A stretch of 64,000 nucleotides of DNA. Origin: Flavobacterium endophyticum (GTDB lineage Bacteria; Bacteroidota; Bacteroidia; Flavobacteriales; Flavobacteriaceae). The stretch is from NCBI RefSeq assembly GCF_003634455.1, contig NZ_RBLC01000001.1, forward strand, positions 434,001 to 498,000. The letters are read 5' to 3'. Of this stretch, positions 55,901 to 63,280 are shown piece after piece (the first letter of the stretch is position 1; each line of letters opens with the position of its first letter). The notes beneath the pieces are model-generated. The model did not search any database. It saw only the letters and a program-made list of their open reading frames with translations, and was not told the DNA's origin. The translations under genes were made by a program, and so were the position numbers.

Positions 55901-56326
55901 GTACAATTGGCTGTTCACGAACAAAAAGACCCGTTGCTTATCTATAAATTCGAAGCATTCAATCTGTTCAAAAACATGATCGACAATGTGAACAAAGAAG
56001 TAATTTCTTTCTTGTTCAAAGGCGATCTGCCACAACAGAATACTCCGAATATCCAAGAAGCAAGAGAAATAGCACGTCCGAAAGAAAACTACAAGACTTC
56101 AAAAGACGAAATTCCAAATTCAGATGAAGCTACAGCAGCAAATCGCGAAGCAGGACAAACTCAAAGACCACAGGTGACAGAAACTATCGTACGTGACATG
56201 CCAAAAATCAACCGTAACGACAACGTTACCGTGAAGCATGTCATGAGCGGCAAGACCGAAACCATGAAGTATAAAAAAGCCGAAAGCCTTTTAACTTCTG
56301 GCGAATGGGTTATAGTCAATGAATAA
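52970..56326 (+). CDS. secA: preprotein translocase ATPase SecA
   Basis: 1118 residues, the long Bacteroidota form. Motor of the Sec export pathway. Walker A in [59 protein letters not shown] and [13 protein letters not shown] are conserved. An insert of roughly 100 residues (about 325-440) follows the first motor block. The C-terminus lacks the CxCxxxxxxH/C zinc motif, as usual in this phylum. Monocistronic. Confidence 0.98.
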   Translation: MSFINSILKAFVGDKSEKDVKSIMPIINKIKAYEETLASLSHDELRAKTIYFKERIKEARADKDAKIASYKLEVEKTQDIDAREDIYASIDALEKEAYDISEKTLMEILPEAFAVVKETAKRFKDNTQITVKATPKDLELSATKTYITIEGDNAIWANTWNAAGKQITWDMIHYDVQLIGGMVLHQGKIAEMQTGEGKTLVATLPLYLNALTGNGVHLVTVNDYLAKRDSTWKAPLFEFHGLTVECIDNYQPNTEGRRKAYNADITYGTNNEFGFDYLRDNMAHTPEELVQRKHNFAIVDEVDSVLVDDARTPLIISGPVPQGDRHEFNELKPKVDNLVNLQRQLANGFLAESKKQLKEGNTKEAGFLLLRAYRSLPKNKALIKFLSEEGVKQLLQKTENQYMQDNNRDMHKIDEALYFVIEEKNNQVELTDNGIKFLSGDTDSDFFILPDIGTEIARIEKLNLDKDAEAEEKEKLFQDFSIKSERIHTLTQLLKAYTLFEKDTEYVIMDNKVLIVDEQTGRIMDGRRYSDGLHQAIEAKENVKIEAATQTFATVTLQNYFRMYSKLAGMTGTAVTEAGELWEIYKLDVVEIPTNKPIARKDKEDLIYRSTREKFNAVIEDVTALAESGRPVLIGTTSVDISELLSRMLKMRNIPHNVLNAKMHKQEAQIVEEAGKAGVVTIATNMAGRGTDIKLSPEVKAAGGLAIVGTERHDSRRVDRQLRGRAGRQGDPGSSQFYVSLEDNLMRLFGSERVAKVMDRLGLKEGEVIQHSMMTKSIERAQKKVEENNFGVRKRLLEYDDVMNAQREVVYKRRRHALHGERLKVDIANMMYDTCEVIVEANKASNDFKNFEFELIRYFSITSPVNEADFAKITPMELTGKVYKSALEFYTEKTARSAREAFPIIKNVFENENNQFERIVVPFTDGIKTLNVVTDLKKAYETEGTQLIGDFEKNITLAIVDEAWKKHLRKMDELKQSVQLAVHEQKDPLLIYKFEAFNLFKNMIDNVNKEVISFLFKGDLPQQNTPNIQEAREIARPKENYKTSKDEIPNSDEATAANREAGQTQRPQVTETIVRDMPKINRNDNVTVKHVMSGKTETMKYKKAESLLTSGEWVIVNE

Positions 56327-56371
56327 GATTTCAAGTTTGAGATTTTAGATTTCAGATTTAGAATAAATATA

Positions 56372-56413
56372 AATCCCCGATTGCAATTTGCGGTCGGGGA
56401 TTTTTTATATTTG
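56372..56413 (+). promoter_or_regulatory. secA terminator fused to a promoter
   Basis: Hairpin 56372-56402 (AATCCCCGATTGC / GCGGTCGGGGATT), then a T-run that merges into TATATTTG (56406-56413), a -7 element 25 bp before the next gene. A near copy lies at 63183-63223. Confidence 0.7.
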
Positions 56414-56438
56414 AAGTATATAAAATTGCTAGACCACT

Positions 56439-56852
56439 ATGAATTCTGACACGACACAACAGACACTAAATACAATTCAAAACTATCTTGGAGCGCTCGC
56501 CCAAAGAGATTTAGAAAAGCTACTCACTTTCTTTCCTGAAAATGTAGATTGGTTCGTTCCCGGAAATGAAGATGCAGCCCCTTGGCTCGGAAAGAAAAGT
56601 ACAAAAGAAGAAATAAAAACATTCTTTGAACTATTGTGGGCAAACACAGAGCCTTTGGGTGCAAAAATTGACTCTATTTTTGCAGAAGACAATCATGCCG
56701 CAGTAATAGGAGAATTTTCTTCCCGAATGACCAAAACTGGCAAAACGTATGAATCTTTATTTTCCATACATTTCACCTTAGAAAACAACTTAATTGTTCG
56801 GTATCGCCTGTTGGAAGACAGCTATGCACTTGTGAATTCTTTGAGTAATTAA
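56439..56852 (+). CDS. NTF2/SnoaL-like protein
   Basis: 137 residues, one SnoaL/NTF2-like cone fold (TLNTIQNYLGALAQRDLEKLLTF, VDWFVPGNEDAAPWLG, HAAVIGEFSSRM). Small-molecule binding or isomerase-type role by family; no specific substrate. Followed by the DUF4180 gene after 9 bp. Confidence 0.85.
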   Translation: MNSDTTQQTLNTIQNYLGALAQRDLEKLLTFFPENVDWFVPGNEDAAPWLGKKSTKEEIKTFFELLWANTEPLGAKIDSIFAEDNHAAVIGEFSSRMTKTGKTYESLFSIHFTLENNLIVRYRLLEDSYALVNSLSN

Positions 56853-56861
56853 ACTTTAAAC

Positions 56862-57218
56862 ATGAAAATCGAAACTCATATAATAAACGAGACCAGAATT
56901 GCCGAAATAATTTCAGACACAACAGTAATCGAAACTGCCGAAGACGGATTGGATTTGTTGGGCAATCTTTATTATCAAGATTTTGGCACAATTATACTCC
57001 ATGAAAAGAATATTACTCCGAGCTTTTTTGACTTAAAGACAGGCATCGCTGGCGAAATACTCCAAAAGTTTTCAAATTACCGTGTTCGTTTGGCAATTGT
57101 TGGTGATTTTAGCAACTACCAAAGTAAAAGTATCAAAGACTTTATTTTTGAAAGCAATAAGACAGGGCAGATTCATTTTGTATCTTCTACTTCGGAAGCT
57201 TTAGGGAAACTTTCATAA
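56862..57218 (+). CDS. DUF4180 protein
   Basis: 118 residues. TAEDGLDLLGNLYYQDFGTIILHEKNI and SNYRVRLAIVGDFSNY match DUF4180, a Bacteroidota/Firmicutes family of unknown function. Cytoplasmic. Probably co-transcribed with the NTF2-like gene. Confidence 0.88.
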   Translation: MKIETHIINETRIAEIISDTTVIETAEDGLDLLGNLYYQDFGTIILHEKNITPSFFDLKTGIAGEILQKFSNYRVRLAIVGDFSNYQSKSIKDFIFESNKTGQIHFVSSTSEALGKLS

Positions 57219-57338
57219 GATTGATAAATGAATCGACACCAGTATAAAAATATGACAATTGAAGTATCCGACTATCCTTCATACAAATACGATTCGGCAG
57301 ATAACATTTTCAATTAAACGTACTGTAAAAAGAAAACT

Positions 57339-57710
57339 ATAAAAACTAAAAACATCTCAATCCGCGCTTTTATTGGAGCCGAAAACTTTGAAGTATCGCG
57401 CAGTTTTAACCGAGACTTGGGATTTGAAGAAGTAGTCCTATTTCCTAATATGTCTTTCTTTAAGACCCAAGAAGGACTAGGATTCTATCTGCAGGATGCC
57501 TATGTCAAAGATTGGGTAGACAATACTATGCTTTTTTTAGAAGTTGAAAACGTAGCAACCTGCTGGAAAGATATTTTGGCTTTAGACCTGCCTGCTAAAT
57601 ATAAAAACGTAAGGCTCACTCCTATCCGTCACAACGATTGGGGTAGCGAATGCTTCTTACACGATCCTTCTGGCGTACTGTGGCATTTTGGAGAATTTTC
57701 AAAACCATAA
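57339..57710 (+). CDS. VOC (glyoxalase-like) protein with no canonical start codon
   Basis: The VOC-type reading frame is visible from about 57345 (KNISIRAFIGAENFEVSRSF...) to the stop before 57711 (DPSGVLWHFGEFSKP). There is no ATG, GTG or TTG ahead of the first beta-strand. The first standard start, TTG 57417, lies inside the fold and would remove about 24 residues. Relatives begin M-K-N-I-S; here the Met position is ACT. Either a rare start (ATA 57339 or ATC 57354) is used or the start codon has been lost. About 124 residues. Confidence 0.6.
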   Translation: MKTKNISIRAFIGAENFEVSRSFNRDLGFEEVVLFPNMSFFKTQEGLGFYLQDAYVKDWVDNTMLFLEVENVATCWKDILALDLPAKYKNVRLTPIRHNDWGSECFLHDPSGVLWHFGEFSKP

Positions 57711-57721
57711 TTTCAATACAA

Positions 57722-57753
57722 CTCCCCGATTATAACATTCGGGGAGTTTTTAT
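57722..57753 (+). terminator. terminator
   Basis: Stem CTCCCCGA / TCGGGGAG with an A/T loop and T-run, after the VOC gene. Confidence 0.85.
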
Positions 57754-57792
57754 TTTAAAAAAACACGAAAAAAAATTTGCGAAACCAAAAAG

Positions 57793-57822
57793 TTGCACAT
57801 ATATTTGCAACCAATTAGTTGC
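57793..57822 (+). promoter_or_regulatory. ArsR operator overlapping the promoter
   Basis: TATATTTG (57800-57807) is a -7 element. Around it lie two inverted repeats: GTTGCA (57793-57798) / TGCAAC (57806-57811) and GCAAC (57807-57811) / GTTGC (57818-57822). The central CAACCAATTAGTTG is a near-perfect palindrome. It sits 21 bp before the ArsR gene, so autorepression is likely. Confidence 0.7.
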
Positions 57823-57843
57823 TTTAATTAAACAAACAAAACA

Positions 57844-58164
57844 ATGAGGAGAGATGTTTTTCAAGCCATAGCAGACCCAACAAGACGAGCAATTATCGCT
57901 CTGATCGCATTGCAGCCCATGACACCCAATGCCCTTGCAGAGCATTTTGACACAACCCGCCAAGCCGTTTCAAAACACCTAAAGATATTAAACGAATGTG
58001 AACTGGTAAAGCAAGAACAGCAAGGCCGGGAAATCTATTACCAGCTCGAAATAGACAAAATGAAAGAGATAGACAAATGGCTCGAACAATTCAAGAAAAT
58101 CTGGGAAAGCCGCTTCAGCCAACTTGACGACCTATTATTAACAATCAAAAAACAAGAAAAATGA
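57844..58164 (+). CDS. ArsR/SmtB-family transcriptional regulator
   Basis: 106 residues, winged HTH: VFQAIADPTRRAIIALIAL, then NALAEHFDTTRQAVSKHLKI, then EQQGREIYYQLE. There is no Cys metal site, so it belongs to the non-metal group that travels with AHSA1/SRPBCC proteins. Its stop overlaps the next start by 4 nt (ATGA). A palindromic operator covers its promoter. Confidence 0.93.
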   Translation: MRRDVFQAIADPTRRAIIALIALQPMTPNALAEHFDTTRQAVSKHLKILNECELVKQEQQGREIYYQLEIDKMKEIDKWLEQFKKIWESRFSQLDDLLLTIKKQEK

Positions 58165-58664
58165 AACCAAACCTGCAATTTGACTTCATCGTCGACAAAC
58201 AAAACAATACCCTAACCGTAAAACGCGAATTTGCTGCAAACCGACAGTTGGTTTGGGACTGCTACACCAAAAGCGAATTATTAGACCAATGGTTTGCGCC
58301 AAAGCCATTATCAACTAAAACCAAGTCTATGGATTTTAGCAAAGGCGGCCACTGGCATTATGCCATGATGGAACCAAACTGTACAGAATACTGGGGACTG
58401 ACGGAATATACCGAAATACACCCGATCGACTACTACAAAGCGCTTGATGCTTTTTCTGATCCTGATGGCAATATCAATACTGAACTGCCACGCGCCAAAT
58501 GGAATGTTTCCTTTCAAGATTTTGGCGAAAATGCTATCGTCGAGACTATCGTGACGTATAAATCACTTTCCGATTTAGAAACCGTTATCAATATGGGAAT
58601 GGAAGAAGGAATGCTTTCGACACTAGAAAGACTTGACGATCTATTAGCAACCTTAGCAAAATAG
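58161..58664 (+). CDS. AHSA1/SRPBCC-domain protein
   Basis: 167 residues. Typical AHSA1 sequence: TVKREFAANRQLVWDCYTKSELLDQWFAPKP, GGHWHYAMMEPN, IVETIVTYKS. A helix-grip fold that may bind a hydrophobic ligand. The 4-nt overlap with the ArsR gene shows translational coupling. Function of such pairs is generally unknown. Confidence 0.92.
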   Translation: MKPNLQFDFIVDKQNNTLTVKREFAANRQLVWDCYTKSELLDQWFAPKPLSTKTKSMDFSKGGHWHYAMMEPNCTEYWGLTEYTEIHPIDYYKALDAFSDPDGNINTELPRAKWNVSFQDFGENAIVETIVTYKSLSDLETVINMGMEEGMLSTLERLDDLLATLAK

Positions 58665-58670
58665 CATACA

Positions 58671-59282
58671 ATGGCACAATTTGATTCCAAAGTACAAGAC
58701 TATATCGCAAAATCTGCTGATTTTGCCCAGCCTATATTAAACCGCTGGCGACAGCTGGTTCATGCTACCTGTCCAGAGGTTGTAGAAGCCATCAAATAGG
58801 GCATTCCCCACTTCGATTACAAAGGCGACTTTATGGTGGTCATGGCTTCCTATAAAAACCATTGCTCCTTTACATTTATAAAAGCTGAATTATTGAGCGA
58901 CCCTCGCCTAAAAGACAAGGCAAAACTAAAACCTGTCGAAAGATACTTAGGCAAAATTACCAGTCTGTCTGATCTGCCAGACGATGTCGAGTTTGTCGCT
59001 CTGCTTAGAGAAGCGATGGCACTCAATGAAAAAGGCATAAAAGTTTCAATGAAGAAAAATGACACGCCAAAAGTTGTCGAAACGCCCGATTATTTTATCA
59101 AAAAACTAGAATCCAACCCAAAAGCAAAAGAAGTCTTCGACAGCAAATCGCCAGCCTTTAGGAAAGAGTACAACATTTGGATAACCGATGCCAAAACCGA
59201 TGCCACGCGCGAAAAAAGAATGGAAGAAGCCATAGAGTGGATTGCCGAAGGCAAAGGCCGGTTCTGGAAATACGCAAAATAA
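58671..59282 (+). pseudogene. DUF1801/YdeI-like gene interrupted by one TAG
   Basis: ATG 58671 opens a frame that runs to TAA 59280-59282 (203 codons) except for TAG at 58797-58799. Both sides are in the same frame and belong to one protein. Before: MAQFDSKVQDYIAKSADF... ending VVEAIK. After: GIPHFDYKGDFMVVM..., then a YdeI-like C-terminus (NPKAKEVFDSKSPAFRKEY, RMEEAIEWIAEGKGRFWKY). Relatives have IKWGxPxF, so TAG replaces TGG (Trp). It follows the AHSA1 gene by 6 bp. A TTG/GTG restart at about 58833 would lose the N-terminal third. Confidence 0.85.
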
Positions 59283-59310
59283 GCCCAACATAATTTTAGT
59301 TTTTACCTAA

Positions 59311-59345
59311 TAGTCCCCGGTTGTACCCTACAGCTGGGGATTATT
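59311..59345 (+). terminator. terminator of the ArsR operon
   Basis: 14-bp imperfect stem (AGTCCCCGGTTGTA / TACAGCTGGGGATT) with a CCC loop; the following T content is modest. Related in sequence to the hairpins at 56372 and 63183. Confidence 0.65.
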
Positions 59346-59354
59346 AATTTCTAA

Positions 59355-59417
59355 AATTCATAATTCATAATTCATAATTCATAATTCATAATTCATAATT
59401 CATAATTCATAATTCAT
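59355..59417. repeat. 7-bp tandem repeat (AATTCAT) x 9
   Basis: Nine perfect consecutive copies from 59355 to 59417. It lies 27 bp upstream of the -7 element of the Crp-family gene. Confidence 0.95.
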
Positions 59418-59443
59418 AAATACACTTCTATCTCTTTTAATAC

Positions 59444-59451
59444 TAATTTTG
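59444..59451 (+). promoter_or_regulatory. -7 element TAATTTTG of the Crp-family gene
   Basis: Exact consensus match ending 19 bp before ATG 59471. No good -33 TTG; the 7-bp repeat array lies just upstream. Confidence 0.6.
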
Positions 59452-59470
59452 TTAAACTAAACTTTTAGAA

Positions 59471-60049
59471 ATGGACGGCAAAGATCTATTACGACAGCAC
59501 ATAGCAAAAACAGCTTCATTAACAGACGATGAGTTTGACTATTTCTTTTCGCATTTCAAATCCGAAACTTTCAAAAAAGGACAAGTCATTATTAGCGAGG
59601 GTGACGTGGTCGAAAAAGAATATTTTGTCCTTTCAGGATGCCTAAAAGCTTTTTTTGTCAACGACAACATAAAGATGCACATCCTCCAATTCACAATGCC
59701 TACTTGGTGGACGTCTGATTATGCCGCTTTATACAACAACACCAAAGCCACCATCTGCATCGACTGTATTTCAGATGCCGAAGTCCTTTCAATTTCTAAC
59801 GAAGACAGAGAGAAAATCTGCAACGAATTGCATCAAGTCGAGCATTTTTTCCGATGGCGTACCAACAAAGGCTATGTAGCGGCTCAAAAAAGATTGCTTT
59901 CTTTCATGAACAATGATGCCAAGACACGTTATGAAGAACTTCTGGCGCTCTATCCTGCCCTTTATAACATGGTCCCGAAACACCTGATTGCTGCCTATTT
60001 AGGGGTTTCAAGAGAAACACTAAGCCGATTATACACTTCTTCAAAATAG
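59471..60049 (+). CDS. Crp/Fnr-family transcriptional regulator
   Basis: 192 residues. Cyclic-nucleotide-binding-like domain about 15-120 (FKKGQVIISEGDVVEKEYFVLSG) and a C-terminal HTH (KHLIAAYLGVSRETLSRLY). No Fe-S cysteines of Fnr type; the cNMP pocket is not canonical, so the ligand is unknown. It probably controls the operon that starts at 60143, in front of which a CRP-like palindrome lies. Confidence 0.92.
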   Translation: MDGKDLLRQHIAKTASLTDDEFDYFFSHFKSETFKKGQVIISEGDVVEKEYFVLSGCLKAFFVNDNIKMHILQFTMPTWWTSDYAALYNNTKATICIDCISDAEVLSISNEDREKICNELHQVEHFFRWRTNKGYVAAQKRLLSFMNNDAKTRYEELLALYPALYNMVPKHLIAAYLGVSRETLSRLYTSSK

Positions 60050-60061
60050 TCCTCTGCAGAA

Positions 60062-60107
60062 TGTGACCTATGTCACCTAGCTCCCCTATATTTCCTTCCG
60101 TCCTTTG
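60062..60107 (+). promoter_or_regulatory. CRP-like operator and probable promoter
   Basis: TGTGA (60062-60066), N6, TCAC (60073-60076) form the classic Crp/Fnr palindrome with centre near 60069. A degenerate -7 element GTCCTTTG lies at 60100-60107. A start site just downstream would put the operator near -41, the usual class II activator position. It lies between the regulator gene and the YceI operon. Confidence 0.65.
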
Positions 60108-60142
60108 TACTATAAATTAATAACAATTTAAAGTACAGAAAA

Positions 60143-60676
60143 ATGAAAACACAAAATTTTAAAATTGAAGCACAACAAAGCAGAGTCGAATGGATAGGAA
60201 AAAAAGTAACCGGAGCACATAACGGTACAATTGCTATCAAAGAGGGAAATTTTATTTTTAACGACGGCAAGCTTTCAGGCGGAAACGTTAGCATCGACAC
60301 TACCTCAATTATCATTCTAGATGTTACCGATCCGGCAACCAACGCACAATTTGCAGGCCATTTAGCATCAGACGACTTTTTCTCTAGCGAAAGTTTCCCG
60401 ACAGCTTCTCTAGAAATCACTTCAGTTAGGCAACATTCAGAAACTAGCTATCATGTAGAAGGCAACCTGACCATAAAAGGAATTACCCATTCTATTGGGT
60501 TTGACTTGAAAACAACTGTTACAGGAGAAACGCTCACAGCTTCCGGCAAGATCATCATCGACCGTACCAAATACGATATGAAATTCCGTTCTGGTAATTT
60601 CTTTACCAATCTGGGTGACACTTTAATCTACAATGAGTTTGAATTGAATGTAAATCTCGTGGCAAAAGCCATCTGA
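60143..60676 (+). CDS. YceI-family protein
   Basis: 177 residues, a lipocalin-like YceI beta-barrel (RVEWIGKKVTGAHNGTIAIK, GGNVSIDTTSI, HLASDDFFSSESFPTASLEI, LTIKGITHSI). It has no signal peptide, unlike many YceI proteins, so it is probably cytoplasmic. YceI proteins bind isoprenoid-quinone-like molecules. First gene of a five-gene operon. Confidence 0.92.
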   Translation: MKTQNFKIEAQQSRVEWIGKKVTGAHNGTIAIKEGNFIFNDGKLSGGNVSIDTTSIIILDVTDPATNAQFAGHLASDDFFSSESFPTASLEITSVRQHSETSYHVEGNLTIKGITHSIGFDLKTTVTGETLTASGKIIIDRTKYDMKFRSGNFFTNLGDTLIYNEFELNVNLVAKAI

Positions 60677-60700
60677 TCTTAATCTTAACAATTAGAAATC

Positions 60701-60919
60701 ATGCCTTACGTAAAAATTGAAGTAACCCGTGAAGGTGTTACAAGAGCACAAAAACAACAGCTGATTGCAGGCATCACAAACCTCATCACCGACGTATTAG
60801 ACAAAGACCCTAGTCTTACCCAAGTGGTCATACAAGAAATAGAACTTGACGATTGGGGCTTTGCAGGAGAACAAGTTTCCGTCCTTCGTGAAAAAGGGAT
60901 AACTGCACAGAAAAAATAA
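60701..60919 (+). CDS. 4-oxalocrotonate tautomerase-family protein
   Basis: 72 residues. It begins MPYVKIEVTREGVTRAQK; Pro after the initiator Met is the catalytic base of the tautomerase superfamily. The family also includes dehalogenases and quinone-related enzymes, so the substrate is open. It lies 24 bp after the YceI gene and 18 bp before the SDR gene. Confidence 0.9.
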   Translation: MPYVKIEVTREGVTRAQKQQLIAGITNLITDVLDKDPSLTQVVIQEIELDDWGFAGEQVSVLREKGITAQKK

Positions 60920-60937
60920 TTCGTAAAACTTACAACA

Positions 60938-61678
60938 ATGAAAACAGCAATAATAACAGGCGCATCTACCGGAATAGGAAAATCCATCGCAAAATTATTT
61001 TTAGACAAAGGATATAATGTAGTAATCAACTCGGCCAACGCGAGCAACCTCGAAAGCACCCAAAAAGAACTCGGTCATGCAGACCGTTTGGCTTCCGTAG
61101 CCGGAGATATAAGCCATGCTTCCGTAGGAAAACAATTGGTCGAAACTGCCGTTAGCCGTTTTGGCAAAGTAGATGTAGTAATCAACAACGCTGGCATATT
61201 TCAGCCTAAGCCCTTTCTAGAGGTAGAAGAAAAAGACCTTGACCGCTTTTTGGAAATCAACCTCAAAGGTACCTTTTTTAACAGTCAGGCTGCTGTAAGG
61301 CAGATGCTGCAACAAGGCGGCGGAGCCATCATCAATATCGGCACGGTACTGGTTGATCATGCCATAGACGGCTTTCCTGCTACTGCTCCAATTTCGAGCA
61401 AAGGGGGCGTTCATGCACTTACAAGACAACTTGCCGCTGAATTCGGAAGAAACAATATCCGTGTCAACGCTATCGCGCCAGGCATCATAAGAAGTCCGTT
61501 GCAAGCCAAAACTGGCGTAGCTGATGCCGACAGCTTGGCCGGATTGCATCTGCTCAACCGTATCGGCGAAACCCAAGACGTAGCCGAACTGGCTCTTTAT
61601 CTTGCCGAAAGCAATTTTGTAACCGGAGAGATTATCAATCTGGATGGCGGACATGTAGCAGGCCACCGCATTTCGTGA
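60938..61678 (+). CDS. SDR-family protein lacking the catalytic Tyr and Ser
   Basis: 246 residues. Rossmann fold with TGASTGIG (cofactor site, 7-14), NNAG (83-86) and the C-terminal NLDGGH. Around the active site the sequence is INIGTVLVDH...TAPISSKGGVHAL: K155 is present, but the position four residues before it is Pro151 instead of Tyr, and the usual Ser is absent. It may bind cofactor and act differently from classical SDRs, or serve a non-catalytic role. In the Crp-linked operon. Confidence 0.9.
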   Translation: MKTAIITGASTGIGKSIAKLFLDKGYNVVINSANASNLESTQKELGHADRLASVAGDISHASVGKQLVETAVSRFGKVDVVINNAGIFQPKPFLEVEEKDLDRFLEINLKGTFFNSQAAVRQMLQQGGGAIINIGTVLVDHAIDGFPATAPISSKGGVHALTRQLAAEFGRNNIRVNAIAPGIIRSPLQAKTGVADADSLAGLHLLNRIGETQDVAELALYLAESNFVTGEIINLDGGHVAGHRIS

Positions 61679-61704
61679 TAACCGTTTCACTAAAAAACAA
61701 GACG

Positions 61705-62082
61705 ATGAAAAATACGAATGAAAACAGAAAGCGCATAACTTCTGTACTAGAAGATTATTTTAATGGTATTTTTGTAGGTGACGTCGATTTGCTAAAAAGC
61801 GTTTTTCACCCGCAGGCATTTTTATCGGGCGACATTAAAGGAGAGCCTTATTTCAAAACACTCGACCAATACCTAGAAGGCGTAAAAAACCGTACAAGTC
61901 CGAGCGAACTAGGAGCTGCATTTGGCATGGAAACCCTGTCGATAGAGATTATCAACACCATTGCTATTGCCAAAACACGCGTTCCTATCTTTGAATACAA
62001 TTATTATGACCTGCTCAGCCTGTCACTAATTGACGGACAGTGGGTCATCACAAACAAGCTATTAACACACGTAAACGAGTAA
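61705..62082 (+). CDS. NTF2-like (lumazine-binding-type) protein
   Basis: 125 residues from ATG 61705 (MKNTNENRKRITSVLEDYF); the ORF from 61675 is longer but starts within the intergenic run after the SDR gene. It resembles putative lumazine-binding/SnoaL-like proteins (FVGDVDLLKSVFHPQAFLSG, DLLSLSLIDGQWVITNKL). It ends 3 bp before the next ATG. Confidence 0.85.
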   Translation: MKNTNENRKRITSVLEDYFNGIFVGDVDLLKSVFHPQAFLSGDIKGEPYFKTLDQYLEGVKNRTSPSELGAAFGMETLSIEIINTIAIAKTRVPIFEYNYYDLLSLSLIDGQWVITNKLLTHVNE

Positions 62083-62085
62083 GTG

Positions 62086-63159
62086 ATGTGGAATAAAACC
62101 AAAATAACAGAACTGCTGGGCATTCAATATCCTATTCTGCAAGGACCTATGGGCGGTGGGTTTTCAACTGCCGAACTCTTGGCTGCCGTATCTAATAATG
62201 GCGGACTAGGAAGCTATGGAGCGTATACAATCACTCCCGAAGAAATACTGGAAGCAGCCAAAATCATAAAAACAAAGACGGACAAGCCCTACAACATTAA
62301 CTTATGGGTATCAGACGTAGACAAAAGCTTAGCCAGTTATCCTCCAGAATCGTTAGAAAAAGTAAAAACTCTGTTCAAGCCTTATTTTGATGAGCTTGGA
62401 ATTCCCTTGCCGGAACTGTCAACGGATATTCCTTCCAAATTTGAAAAACAGGTAGAAGCTTTATTCGAAATCCGCCCAGCTGTGTTCAGTTTTATATTTG
62501 GCATTCCCTCCAAAGAAATCCTTGCAGAAGCCCGAAGGCTCGGGATAAAAACGGTCGGTGCGGCAACAACCCTCGACGAAGCATTGGCATTAGAAGAAGC
62601 CAAAGTAGATGCTATCGTAGCTGCTGGATTTGAAGCTGGAGGCCACCGTCCTTCTTTCCTTAGGCCCGCCCAAGATTCACAAACCGGACTCTTCACTCTG
62701 ATACAGCAGTTAAAAGCAAAAACAGCTACGCCTATTATTGCGGCTGGCGGCATTGCAGATGCCAAAGGCATAGCCGCCGCGCTGACGCTAGGTGCCGATG
62801 CCGTACAGCTAGGCACGGCTTTTCTTGCCACAGACGAATCGGGCGCTACGCCTTTACACAAAGACCTGCTGTTTTCAGACGGCTCAAAACATACGACCCT
62901 AACAAAATCTCTTACCGGACGAATGGGCCGAATGATTGCCAACAAAATATCTGACGAAATAAAATTTGAGACCGAAGTACTTCCTTTTCCGTTGCAGACT
63001 AGGCTGATAGCTCCCCTAAAAGTAGCAGCCCTAGAACAAGGAAGAACAGATATGGTCAGCTTTTGGTCCGGACAAAACACGGCTACCTTAAAACATCATA
63101 AAGCAGGAGAACTGATGCAGGCGTTGATTAAGGAAACAAGCCAACTGCTTGCTCTATAG
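62086..63159 (+). CDS. nitronate monooxygenase-family protein
   Basis: 357 residues from ATG 62086; a GTG immediately before it (62083) is an alternative start. FMN-dependent TIM barrel: LGIQYPILQGPMGGGFSTAEL, AAGFEAGGHRPSF (catalytic His), PIIAAGGIADAKGIAAAL and GADAVQLGTAFL. It oxidises nitronates or reduces quinones in related proteins. Last gene of the operon; followed by a terminator-promoter module. Confidence 0.93.
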   Translation: MWNKTKITELLGIQYPILQGPMGGGFSTAELLAAVSNNGGLGSYGAYTITPEEILEAAKIIKTKTDKPYNINLWVSDVDKSLASYPPESLEKVKTLFKPYFDELGIPLPELSTDIPSKFEKQVEALFEIRPAVFSFIFGIPSKEILAEARRLGIKTVGAATTLDEALALEEAKVDAIVAAGFEAGGHRPSFLRPAQDSQTGLFTLIQQLKAKTATPIIAAGGIADAKGIAAALTLGADAVQLGTAFLATDESGATPLHKDLLFSDGSKHTTLTKSLTGRMGRMIANKISDEIKFETEVLPFPLQTRLIAPLKVAALEQGRTDMVSFWSGQNTATLKHHKAGELMQALIKETSQLLAL

Positions 63160-63182
63160 ACAATCTTTAATTGAGAAATAAT

Positions 63183-63223
63183 AATCCTCGGTTGCAATTG
63201 CAGTCGGGGATTTATTATATTTG
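63183..63223 (+). promoter_or_regulatory. terminator fused to a promoter
   Basis: Hairpin 63183-63212 (AATCCTCGGTTGC / GCAGTCGGGGATT) followed by TTATTATATTTG, whose TATATTTG (63216-63223) is a -7 element 57 bp before the next gene. It closely matches the module at 56372-56413. Confidence 0.65.
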
Positions 63224-63280
63224 GCAAGTGTTTAATCCCGAAAATTATGTTATTGCTAATATTTAAATAGAAAATTCTAT

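Noticed and set aside
57228..57317. 29-codon ORF (MNRHQYKNMTIEV...) between DUF4180 and the VOC gene
   Set aside because: Too short, no promoter, no similarity recognised. It could be a decayed gene fragment but nothing supports translation.
59355..59417. CRISPR or transposon end
   Set aside because: A simple 7-bp satellite with no spacers, inverted ends or transposase nearby.
62382..63080. 232-residue minus-strand ORF opposite the nitronate monooxygenase gene
   Set aside because: Antisense shadow of a well-recognised enzyme; its protein has no domain.
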